Below, one piece after another: positions 7,131 to 13,324 of a DNA stretch of 17,607 bases. The position numbers were made by a program, and so were the translations under genes. The stretch comes from Rubrobacteraceae bacterium (GTDB lineage Bacteria > Actinomycetota > Rubrobacteria > Rubrobacterales > Rubrobacteraceae). The notes beneath the pieces are model-generated. The model was not told where the DNA came from and ran no database searches. It worked only from the letters and a program-made list of their open reading frames with translations. Within the stretch, counting starts at the first letter, position 1; the number at the start of each line of letters is the position of its first letter. The stretch is taken from contig JAUJMB010000010.1 of NCBI GenBank assembly GCA_030447045.1, forward strand, positions 4,931-22,537, in the 5' to 3' direction.

Positions 7131-7655
7131 GTGCGCACCTACTCCCACGCCGTCCTCACCTACCGCGCCCTCCGCCGCCTCGGCGCCCCAACCGCGACCG
7201 TAGCCTCCCTCGGCGCCGTCCTCCCGGACCTGCCGGCCATCGCCGGCGCGGCCTGGCTCGCCGCGAACCGACTCGGGGGTTTCTCCCGCAAGGAGTTCGA
7301 GACGGAGGTCTGCGGCCGCAGGGTCTTCGCCGGGCCGGACGCGGCGCTTCACTCGGCCCTGCCCGTCGCGATGGCGGCGCTGGGCACCTCCCTGTTTCTC
7401 AGACGGGGGAACACGCGGGACGCCCTGCTCCCCTTCCTGCTCGGCTGGGCCGGCCACGTCGCCGCGGACGCCCTCACGCACGGTAGCGACGCCCGCCCGC
7501 TCCTCTGGCCCGTCTCGGGCTACCGCTTCGAGAGCCCGCTCTCCTACCGCGAACGCGACCGCCACGCCCTCCCCTTCACCGTCGCCGAACACGCGGCGGT
7601 CCTCGCCGCCGCCCGCCAGTTCATCACCGGCATCGCCCGCACGCCCCACCGCTAG
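7131..7655 (+). CDS. YdjM-like membrane-associated metal-dependent hydrolase
   Basis: Probable member of the PF04307/YdjM family of membrane-bound metal-dependent hydrolases; reaction unknown. The 174-aa protein starts MRTYSHAVLTYRAL, with the family's early metal His (TYSH), then GAVLPDLPAIAG (Pro-Asp metal site), a mid-protein ALHSALP (His-Ser), hydrophobic segments around PVAMAALGTSLFL and ALLPFLLGWAGHVAADALTHG carrying the second conserved His-x3-Asp-x3-His cluster, and a soluble WPVSGYRFESPLSY. The GTG start has only GGGG close by, consistent with leaderless initiation. It diverges from the DedA gene with a 106-bp spacer and is followed by a small hairpin (7659-7677). Confidence 0.75.
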   Translation: MRTYSHAVLTYRALRRLGAPTATVASLGAVLPDLPAIAGAAWLAANRLGGFSRKEFETEVCGRRVFAGPDAALHSALPVAMAALGTSLFLRRGNTRDALLPFLLGWAGHVAADALTHGSDARPLLWPVSGYRFESPLSYRERDRHALPFTVAEHAAVLAAARQFITGIARTPHR

Positions 7656-7658
7656 CCC

Positions 7659-7677
7659 CGGGCTGCCCCAGAGCCCG
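7659..7677 (+). terminator. Short hairpin after YdjM-like gene
   Basis: CGGGCT (7659-7664), 7-nt loop, AGCCCG (7672-7677), starting 4 nt after the stop codon. There is no T-tract, so it is a weak candidate. Confidence 0.3.
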
Positions 7678-7738
7678 CCCCCACAGGGGCGCGTACGCAT
7701 ACCGCCCCGATCCCGCGAAACGCCGCCATCCCACCCAC

Positions 7739-7767
7739 TTGACATCCTCATAACCTCCATATACCAT
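7739..7767 (+). promoter_or_regulatory. Sigma-A-like promoter for RHH regulator/esterase pair
   Basis: Perfect -35 TTGACA (7739-7744), 17-bp spacer, -10 TACCAT (7762-7767). This is the best -35/-10 pair in the window, in a locally AT-richer patch. Predicted start near 7774. Confidence 0.65.
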
Positions 7768-7778
7768 CCATATGGATG
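7765..7778. promoter_or_regulatory. Palindromic operator candidate over the -10 and start site
   Basis: CATCCATATGGATG is a perfect 14-bp palindrome that overlaps the last three bases of the -10 and the predicted transcription start. CCAT/ATGG half-sites recur on both sides (CTCCATAT upstream, CAATGGATG downstream). RHH proteins bind short palindromes as dimers of dimers, so autorepression by the next gene is a natural reading (inference). Confidence 0.55.
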
Positions 7779-7816
7779 TTCAATGGATGTGCGGTGGAAT
7801 CCGAGGATCGGATAGG

Positions 7817-8209
7817 ATGAGCGAGACGGAGAAGATCACGATCAACCTGGGGCTGGTGGATCTGGGGCAGGTGGACCTGCTGGTGCAGGAGGGCTTCTAC
7901 TCGAACCGGACGGACTTTATCCGGACGGCGATCCGCAACCAGCTCTCCACGCACGCCGAGGTCGTCCGCCAGACGGTCGCCCGCAAGACGCTGGTACTGG
8001 GGCTCGAGCACTACACCCGACGGGACTTGGAGGCCGTCAGGGAGGCTGGGGAGACCCTGGAGATCAAGGTCCTGGGGCTCGCGAGCATCGACGAAGACGT
8101 CAGCCCCGAGCTCGCCCTGGAGACCATCGACTCGATAGTCGTGCTGGGCGCCCTCAGGGCGAGCCCGGCCGTAAAGTCGGCGCTGGCCGGCAGGATAAGT
8201 TCCTCTTAA
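7817..8209 (+). CDS. Ribbon-helix-helix (CopG-type) transcriptional regulator
   Basis: DNA-binding regulator. The 130-aa protein has an N-terminal RHH fold: strand KITINLGLVDLGQVD, helix VDLLVQEGFY, turn SNRTD, helix FIRTAIRNQLSTH (res ~6-46). A second part (~50-126) contains HYTRRDLEAVREAGETLEIKV and a DEDVSPELALETIDSI..LGALRASP stretch that is not a known ligand domain to me. The ATG at 7817 was chosen because upstream in-frame ATGs (7772, 7787) are in or next to the operator palindrome, and 7772 precedes the predicted transcription start. The esterase gene begins 16 bp after the stop, so the two are almost certainly co-transcribed; the regulator probably controls both itself and the esterase (inference). 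Confidence 0.85.
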   Translation: MSETEKITINLGLVDLGQVDLLVQEGFYSNRTDFIRTAIRNQLSTHAEVVRQTVARKTLVLGLEHYTRRDLEAVREAGETLEIKVLGLASIDEDVSPELALETIDSIVVLGALRASPAVKSALAGRISSS

Positions 8210-8225
8210 CAAGATCGGAGCAACA

Positions 8226-9428
8226 ATGAACGAGAGCATGCAGGCCCGCATGGCCGAAGCCACGCGCTTGACGCAAGAAGGACGCCTCAACGAGGCGACC
8301 GCCCTCATCCAGGGCGCCCTCGGGAACAGCGGCCCGTCGACGGGCCCCAACCCCGGGGCCGACGGTTTCAACGTCCCCATAGACGTGACCTCCCGCCTCG
8401 TCGGGGGGACCCAGCAGGGCCCGGCGGCCCCCTGGCGGGGCGGAGGTTTGGGGCCCGACCTGTTCCAGGCCAACCCGAACCTGCTCTCCCGCGGCGTGCA
8501 GCACCCGCCAGGGAGCCCTTTCGCAAAGACCGCGGGGGCGGCGGGGGGCGCCGGGGACGACGAACACTTCTTCACGCGCTCGTACAGCGGTGCGGCCGGC
8601 GCGCGCTCTTACAAGCTCTACGTTCCGGAGGGCTACGATGGGGAGGCGGTGCCGCTCGTCGTGATGCTGCACGGCTGCACCCAGGACCCCGACGACTTCG
8701 CCGCAGGCACCCGCATGAACGCGCTCGCCGAGGAACACGGCTTCCTCGTTGCCTACCCGGCGCAGTCCGGCAGCGCCAACATGCAGAAGTGCTGGAACTG
8801 GTTCCAGGCCGCCGACCAGAGGCGCGGCCAGGGGGAGCCTTCCATCATCGCCGGGATCACGCAGCAAATCATAGAGGACTACGAGGTGGACGAGGGGCGG
8901 GTCTACGTCGCGGGGATGTCGGCGGGCGGGGCGATGGCCGCGGTCATGGGCGCCTGCTACCCCGACCTCTACGCCGCCGTCGGCGTCCACTCGGGGCTCG
9001 CCCCCGGCTCGGCCCACGACATGCCGTCGGCCTTCTCCGCCATGCGCCAGGGCAACCCCGGCGCCCCGATGCCGAAGGCCGGGTCGAACGGGCAGGCGGA
9101 GATACCGCCGACCGTGATCTTCCACGGCGACCGGGACGGGACCGTCCACCCCCGCAACGGCGACCGCCTGCTCGCCCACCTCACCGCCTCAGACGGGTCG
9201 TCCCTCAAGGTCTCGACGCGCCAGGGGCAGGTGCCGGACGGGCACGCCTTCACCAGGATCTCCTACCGCGACGCCGATGGGCGCTCCGTGGTCGAGCGCT
9301 GGAGCGTCCATGGCCTCGCCCACGCGTGGTCCGGCGGCGGCCGACCCGGCTCCTACACCGACCCCAAGGGCCCGGACGCCTCCGCCGAGATGGTCCGCTT
9401 CTTCCAGCAACACGCCCGCGAGAAGTAA
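8226..9428 (+). CDS. PHB depolymerase-family esterase (alpha/beta hydrolase)
   Basis: Serine hydrolase of the Esterase_PHB family, hydrolysing polyhydroxyalkanoate or other ester substrates. The 400-aa protein has a short N-terminal helix with EATRLTQEGRLNEATALIQ (res 11-29), a Gly/Pro/Asn-rich linker, then the catalytic domain from ~115: LVVMLHGCTQDPDDFAAGTR (oxyanion loop, His149), QKCWNWF, nucleophile elbow GMSAGG (Ser232), FHGDRDGTVHP (acid Asp302 or Asp304) and GLAHAWSGG (His366). There is no signal peptide, so it is predicted cytosolic, unlike secreted depolymerases; this suggests action on intracellular granules or small esters. CGGAG lies about 6 nt before the ATG. Second gene of the RHH-regulated pair; no PHA synthase or phasin is in the window. 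Confidence 0.9.
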   Translation: MNESMQARMAEATRLTQEGRLNEATALIQGALGNSGPSTGPNPGADGFNVPIDVTSRLVGGTQQGPAAPWRGGGLGPDLFQANPNLLSRGVQHPPGSPFAKTAGAAGGAGDDEHFFTRSYSGAAGARSYKLYVPEGYDGEAVPLVVMLHGCTQDPDDFAAGTRMNALAEEHGFLVAYPAQSGSANMQKCWNWFQAADQRRGQGEPSIIAGITQQIIEDYEVDEGRVYVAGMSAGGAMAAVMGACYPDLYAAVGVHSGLAPGSAHDMPSAFSAMRQGNPGAPMPKAGSNGQAEIPPTVIFHGDRDGTVHPRNGDRLLAHLTASDGSSLKVSTRQGQVPDGHAFTRISYRDADGRSVVERWSVHGLAHAWSGGGRPGSYTDPKGPDASAEMVRFFQQHAREK

Positions 9429-9433
9429 GGGAG

Positions 9434-9567
9434 AGCCGTCAGCTTTCAGCGGTCAGCAAGAGCCGAGGTGGGGCCTCCCGAAGAACGGGAGACCCCACCT
9501 CGCTCTCCGCGCACAGGGCGGAGAAGTAACCGCCCGTCTCCGTCATCCCGACGAAAAGCTGACGGCT
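9434..9567. repeat. 134-bp inverted-repeat element (MITE-like) between convergent genes
   Basis: Perfect 13-bp terminal inverted repeats: AGCCGTCAGCTTT (9434-9446) and its complement (9555-9567). The left end continues as a strict heptamer array TCAGCTT, TCAGCGG, TCAGCAA (9439-9459). Inside are a 17-pair hairpin with one mismatch and a second hairpin GGGCGG (9516-9521)/CCGCCC (9530-9535). No transposase and no coherent ORF. Target-site duplications are not evident. It probably also ends transcription from both flanking genes. Confidence 0.65.
9464..9502. terminator. Very strong hairpin inside the repeat element
   Basis: Arms 9464-9480 and 9486-9502 pair at 16 of 17 positions (one C-A mismatch) around the 5-nt loop AAGAA. 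It lies 36 bp after the esterase stop. No T-tract follows on the plus strand; a factor-independent stop without a U-tract, or an RNA structure of another kind, is possible. Confidence 0.6.
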
Positions 9568-9718
9568 GTTAGGCTGCCATGAGCACCGCCGCTGCAACCG
9601 CCACCAGAAAGACCAGCCGCCTCGGTTCGTCTCCTCCCCGCCGAACCTTAACCGCCAGATCACCCCAGGCAGCATAGCGGCGGCAACGGTCGGCGCCGCA
9701 CCCGCCGGTATTCTCCCG

Positions 9719-10723
9719 CTACTCTACCGGCGGGCGGCGCTCCAGGCTCCGGCGGCCCGCCTCGCCGTTCGGGGCGGCGATGCGGCGCGGCTTCTCTTCG
9801 GCCGGGCCGTCCTCGGCGGCCAGGCCTGCGCCGCCGGCGAGGGCGCCGATGGTGCCGGCGAGGTCCTGAATCTCTGAGGGGACGACGAAGAGCTTGCTCG
9901 CGGGGCCCTGGGCCATCTCCGGGAGGGCCTTCAGGTAGAGGTAGCGGAGCGACTCGGGTGAGAGGTCCGAGTTCTCCAGGCGCTCGAAGAGGGCGCCGGT
10001 CATCTCGATCTGGGCGGCCTGGACGTTGCGGTAGGCCGCGGCCTCGCCCTCGGCGCGCAGGACGGCCGCCTTCTGCTCGCCCTCGGCGCGCAGGATGGCG
10101 GATTCTCTCTCACCCTCGGACTTCAGGATCGCGGCCTGCTTGTCGCCCTCGGCGGTCAGGATGGCGGCGCGGCGGGTCCGCTCGGCCTGCATCTGCTTCT
10201 CCATCGCCTGCTGGATGTCCCTCGGCGGCGTGATCTCCTTGAGCTCGACCCTCGTCACGCGGATGCCCCACTTCTCCGTCACCTCGTCCAGGATCGCGCG
10301 GAGCTTGCCGTTGATCTCGTCGCGGGAGGTGAGGGTCTTGTCCAGGATCAGGTTGCCTATGACGTTCCTCAAGGTGGTCTGCGTGATCTGCTCCAGGGCG
10401 AGGTGGAAGTTGGCGACCTCGTACTCGGAAGCCCTGGCGTCCACCACCTGGTAGTAGACGACCGTGGAGATCTGCATCCCGACGTTGTCGTTGGTGATGA
10501 CGGCCTGCGGCTGGAAGGCTATTACCTGCTCCCTGAGGTCCGTCTTCGGCAGCATCCGGTCGACCACCGGCACCACGAACGTGAGCCCGCTCTCCGCCGT
10601 CCTGTGGTAGCGCCCGAGGCGCTGCACTATCGCCACCCGGCTCTGCGGGATGATCCTGATGCTCCTCGCCGCCACCAAAAAGACGACGAACGCGAGTATT
10701 CCCAGCACGATAAGACCCGTCAC
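9719..10723 (-). CDS. Stomatin/SPFH-domain membrane protein (slipin)
   Basis: Band-7/SPFH protein that oligomerises on the inner membrane and pairs with NfeD; thought to organise membrane microdomains. Start GTG at 10723 overlaps the nfeD stop (GTGA) and has GGAGGAGAG just upstream; longer readings only shadow nfeD. The 334-aa protein has an N-terminal helix (GLIVLGILAFVVFLVAA, 3-19), SPFH core from SIRIIPQSRVAIVQRLGRY (21-39) through NVIGNLILDKTLTSRDEIN (120-138), the VELKEITPPRDIQQAMEKQM signature (159-178), then four tandem 11-residue repeats of the type AAILxAEGExx (186-229) forming a coiled coil, and a PASKLFVVPSEI segment (274-285). The C-terminal tail is Glu/Arg/Gly-rich and poorly conserved. 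Confidence 0.95.
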   Translation of the reverse strand: MTGLIVLGILAFVVFLVAARSIRIIPQSRVAIVQRLGRYHRTAESGLTFVVPVVDRMLPKTDLREQVIAFQPQAVITNDNVGMQISTVVYYQVVDARASEYEVANFHLALEQITQTTLRNVIGNLILDKTLTSRDEINGKLRAILDEVTEKWGIRVTRVELKEITPPRDIQQAMEKQMQAERTRRAAILTAEGDKQAAILKSEGERESAILRAEGEQKAAVLRAEGEAAAYRNVQAAQIEMTGALFERLENSDLSPESLRYLYLKALPEMAQGPASKLFVVPSEIQDLAGTIGALAGGAGLAAEDGPAEEKPRRIAAPNGEAGRRSLERRPPVE

Positions 10724-11205
10724 AGCTCTCCTCCTTCGCCCTCGACCGGCTCGACCAGCGCGGTCAGCCCGTCCGTGTCCAGCACCCTCACCTTCACGCC
10801 CTTCCCTATACCGTCCCCCGAGTACATCGCCCGGGCCGTCCAGAACTCCCCGCTCCCGACCCGCACGGTCCCTTTTCCTCCCGCCTCTATGGTCTCGGTG
10901 ACCACGGCGCTGGCCCCCGTGATGCCCCTGTGCCCCGCGTAAGGCTCCCCGCCCCTCAAAGAGAGCCGGTTCAAAAGCGCGGGCCGCAGCACCACCATGC
11001 TCAGGACGGTCGCGGCGATGAAACCTATCGCCTGCGCGACCAGCCCGAGCCCCGCGAAGGCCAGCGCGAGCGCCACCACGGCCCCGAGCGAGAAGAAAAG
11101 CAAGAAGAAAGATACCGAGAGGATCTCGCCGGCAAAGGCCAGCCCCGCAACCACAGCCCAGAAGATGATGTCCAGCTCCAGGATCCTCTCTCCCCCTCCC
11201 CGCAA
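10720..11205 (-). CDS. NfeD-family membrane protein
   Basis: Short NfeD (NfeD1b-type): four membrane segments followed by a C-terminal OB fold, encoded directly before its SPFH partner. The 161-aa reading shows FWAVVAGLAFAGEILSVSFF, LLFFSLGAVVALALAFAG, LGLVAQAIGFIAATVLSMVV (res ~15-75), then RGGEPYAGHRGITGASAVV and the OB strands GTVRVGSGEFWTARA, GKGVKVRVLDTDGLTALVEP. The annotated start is TTG at 11205, but the -10-like TAGAAT (minus strand, 11205-11210) overlaps it. Transcription would then begin downstream of the TTG, and the true start might be the CTG at 11181 (L-E-L-D-I-I-F-W, a typical NfeD N terminus) behind GGGGGAGAGAGG. The overlap with the stomatin gene implies translational coupling. 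Confidence 0.9.
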   Translation of the reverse strand: MRGGGERILELDIIFWAVVAGLAFAGEILSVSFFLLFFSLGAVVALALAFAGLGLVAQAIGFIAATVLSMVVLRPALLNRLSLRGGEPYAGHRGITGASAVVTETIEAGGKGTVRVGSGEFWTARAMYSGDGIGKGVKVRVLDTDGLTALVEPVEGEGGEL

Positions 11206-11210
11206 TTCTA
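11205..11210 (-). promoter_or_regulatory. Possible -10 box for nfeD-stomatin operon
   Basis: Minus strand TAGAAT preceded directly by TG. No clear -35. If real, the transcript starts inside the first codons of the longest NfeD reading. Confidence 0.35.
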
Positions 11211-11243
11211 CACCACCCCGCCCGCGGACCGCGCCGTTCCACC

Positions 11244-11249
11244 TACAAT
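11244..11249 (+). promoter_or_regulatory. -10 box of the phosphotransferase gene, leaderless
   Basis: TACAAT ends 6 nt before the GTG at 11256, putting the expected transcription start on the G of the start codon. No Shine-Dalgarno sequence and no obvious -35. It lies in a 50-bp divergent spacer with the nfeD promoter. Confidence 0.5.
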
Positions 11250-11255
11250 ACGGCC

Positions 11256-12245
11256 GTGCCGGAACACGACTTTAGCGCGGACCTTGGGCGGTACCTGGAG
11301 GGCGTGCCCGGCCTCTCCCACCGCGGCGTCGGCTTCCTCGCCAGGGGCGAGTACAGCCTGAACTACCTCGTGCGGGGGGACCCGGACCTCGTGGCCCGGC
11401 TCGTGACGGGCACCCAGATGGGCCTCCCGCTGAGAGAGCAGGCGTCCTACGAGCACCACGCCCTGGAGCTCCTCGCTCCCTCGGGCGTGACGCCGAGGCC
11501 GCATCACGTGGACCCGGACCCCGAGGGCCTCCCGTACCCCCTGATCCTGGAGGAGTACCTGCCGGGCCGCCCCCTCGACTACGCGACCGACCTCGCCGCC
11601 GCCGCCCGCTGCGTGGCGGCCGTCCACGCCCTCGGCGTCCCCGGAGATCACCACCTCCACGTTCACCCAGACCCGGCCCCCGCGATCCTCGAAGAGTCCC
11701 GCGGCCTCGCCGAACCCTACCTCTCCTGGACCGGCGCCCCGGAAGAGAGCAAGGCGGCCCTCCTCAAAGGCTTCGCCCGCATAGAAGGCTTCCTCGAAAG
11801 GGAGGGCCTGTTCGTGGGCGACGACCTCGCCATCGTCAACTACGACCTGAACACCCACAACTTCGTGGTGGACGAAGCCGACGGCGCGGCGAGGCTGCTC
11901 GACTGGGAGAAGGCCAGGATAGCCCCCCGCACCCAGGACCTCGCCCACTTCCTCCTCCCCACCACCACCCTCTGGCGCGACGCGTCCGCCGCGCTCCTGA
12001 CGGAGGGGCAGGAGGAAGAGTTCGTGGGGGAGTACCTGGATCTCAACCCCGTCGAGGACAGGACCCTTTTCCGCGAGCGGCTCGAGGCGATGAAGACCAT
12101 CGTCTCGTTGCGGGCCGTCTCGTGGTGCGCCTGGGCGTTGCAGGAGACGGCCAGGGCCGGGCGGCCCATCGCCAACGAGGAGACCCTGAACAGGAGCCGC
12201 CGGTACCTGGAGCCGGGTTTCCTCGAGGGCCTCTTCGAGACGTGA
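11256..12245 (+). CDS. Phosphotransferase of the aminoglycoside/choline-kinase (APH) fold
   Basis: Small-molecule kinase of the protein-kinase-like APH/choline kinase fold; substrate unknown. The 329-aa protein shows a nucleotide-loop region LARGEYSLNYLVRG (28-41), ARLVTGTQMGLPLREQASYE (47-66, basic/Glu pair), hinge LILEEYLPGRPLDYA (96-110), catalytic loop NYDLNTHNFVVDE (195-207) and the metal motif LLDWEKARIAPRTQDLAHFL (214-233, Asp216). The usual HGDLHxxN Brenner loop is changed to N-Y-D-L-N-T-H-N: the catalytic Asp197 and Asn202 are kept but the leading His is Asn. The RxVTGTQMGL segment places it in a phosphotransferase subgroup seen in thermophiles and anaerobes rather than among antibiotic-resistance enzymes (recalled, not searched). 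Single gene, divergent from nfeD; the next gene has its own promoter. Confidence 0.85.
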   Translation: MPEHDFSADLGRYLEGVPGLSHRGVGFLARGEYSLNYLVRGDPDLVARLVTGTQMGLPLREQASYEHHALELLAPSGVTPRPHHVDPDPEGLPYPLILEEYLPGRPLDYATDLAAAARCVAAVHALGVPGDHHLHVHPDPAPAILEESRGLAEPYLSWTGAPEESKAALLKGFARIEGFLEREGLFVGDDLAIVNYDLNTHNFVVDEADGAARLLDWEKARIAPRTQDLAHFLLPTTTLWRDASAALLTEGQEEEFVGEYLDLNPVEDRTLFRERLEAMKTIVSLRAVSWCAWALQETARAGRPIANEETLNRSRRYLEPGFLEGLFET

Positions 12246-12312
12246 CCGGGAACGGCCCGCAGGGGAGTTAAGCGAACCGTAAGAGAGACCCGGCAAACGC
12301 GGGGCGGGGCCG

Positions 12313-12321
12313 TGCTACGAT
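12313..12321 (+). promoter_or_regulatory. Extended -10 promoter candidate for the nucleoside hydrolase
   Basis: TGCTACGAT matches the TGn plus hexamer form. The expected start near 12328 would leave a leader of about 25 nt containing the AGAGGAGAG ribosome site. No clear -35. Confidence 0.4.
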
Positions 12322-12352
12322 CCCGGCGACCCGCCCGCGACGAGAGGAGAGT

Positions 12353-13240
12353 ATGGCCCCCACCCGCGTTGTGCTCGACTGCGACACGGCGAACGAGGTG
12401 GACGACCAGTTCGCCATCGCCCACGCCCTCGGCCTGCCGGGGGGCGTCCTCGACGTGCGGGGCGTCATCTCCGTCCACAACACCATCGCCCACGGTCCGG
12501 GCTCCAGGGACATGTACCAGGACGAGGCCGAGCGGGTGGTGGGTTTGTGCGGGTCCGACGTGCCGTGCCTCACGGGGGCCGACCGCCCCATGAACGGTCG
12601 CGGCGAGCCGGCGCCGAGCGCGGGGCTGGAGTTCCTGATCGCCGAGGCCAGCCGGGGCCCGCTGACCGTGATCCTCACCGGACCGGCAACGGACGTCGCC
12701 TCGCTCTTCGTCGCGGAGCCAGACCTCAGGGAGAACGTCCGAGTGGTGTGGCTCGGGGGGTTCGGGGACACGGAGTCCTACGGGCGCCACAAGTTCCACG
12801 AGCTCAATGGCCGGGCGGACATCGCGGCCTGGCGCGTCCTGTTCGAGGAGGAGGTGGACCTCCTGCACGTCCCCGGCTGGCCGGCGCCGGCAAAGCTTCT
12901 GGTCAGGGCGGCCCCGTTCGCCGGGGAGGTGCGGGCCGTCGGCAACCCCGTCTCCTCGTACCTGGCCGAGATTCTGGAGCTGTGGGTGGCCGAGTACGGG
13001 GGACCCATCGATCCGGCAGGAGAGAAGATCCTCTGGGACGTGGCCTGCGTCGCCGCCGTCGCCCACCCGGAATCCGTGACGGTAGAGCGCCGGTCCCTCC
13101 CCACCATCGACGCCGCCGCGGCCCACGACTACTCGCTGCCGGGCCGCGAGGTCGAGACGGTGGTGGACCTGGACGAAGGGGCGGTGCTGCGGGGCATGGT
13201 GGAGGCGCTCGGGCGCCACCCCGGAGGGGCGCGGCCCTGA
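12353..13240 (+). CDS. Inosine/uridine-preferring nucleoside hydrolase family protein, variant active site
   Basis: Predicted Ca2+-dependent N-glycosidase splitting a nucleoside-like substrate into base and ribose. The 295-aa protein has the N-terminal metal loop LDCDTANEVDDQFAIAHAL: Asp9, Asp11, Asp17, Asp18 with five residues between the Asp pairs, versus three (D-P-G-x-D-D) in classical IUNH enzymes. This is the D.D..NE.DDQ variety. Further support: TVILTGPATDVAS (104-116), VVWLGGFG, FHELNGRADIAAWRVL (Asn-containing loop), FEEEVDLLHVPG and LWDVACVAAVAHPESV near the C terminus, where the conserved metal Asp occupies the usual HDP/WD position. AGAGGAGAG lies 1 nt plus before the ATG. It is followed 84 bp later by a full ABC importer on the same strand, which suggests uptake and cleavage of one substrate class (inference). 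Confidence 0.85.
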   Translation: MAPTRVVLDCDTANEVDDQFAIAHALGLPGGVLDVRGVISVHNTIAHGPGSRDMYQDEAERVVGLCGSDVPCLTGADRPMNGRGEPAPSAGLEFLIAEASRGPLTVILTGPATDVASLFVAEPDLRENVRVVWLGGFGDTESYGRHKFHELNGRADIAAWRVLFEEEVDLLHVPGWPAPAKLLVRAAPFAGEVRAVGNPVSSYLAEILELWVAEYGGPIDPAGEKILWDVACVAAVAHPESVTVERRSLPTIDAAAAHDYSLPGREVETVVDLDEGAVLRGMVEALGRHPGGARP

Positions 13241-13324
13241 TCCGCGCCCGTCCCTGCGGCGTAGACCGGTGCAGGTAAAACCGCCACAATACAGTCGTTC
13301 CCTGCCGGGTAGATCTGGAGACAT

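Noticed and set aside
6360..7760. 466-codon minus-strand frame spanning DedA and YdjM-like genes
   Set aside because: It overlaps two genes with recognisable families in other frames; its composition is typical of high-GC antisense frames.
9439..9675. 78-codon minus-strand ORF across the repeat element
   Set aside because: Its C-terminal half is translation of the inverted-repeat element (LLLTAES-type residues from heptamers), and the rest has no family or ribosome site.
10724..11242. Stomatin reading extended to 507 codons
   Set aside because: The added N-terminal part is the out-of-frame image of nfeD; the GTG at 10723 has an ideal ribosome site and starts the family-typical N terminus.
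11256..12245. Aminoglycoside-resistance gene
   Set aside because: Only the general APH fold is shared; the catalytic loop and the TGTQMGL segment differ from resistance enzymes and there are no mobile-element neighbours.
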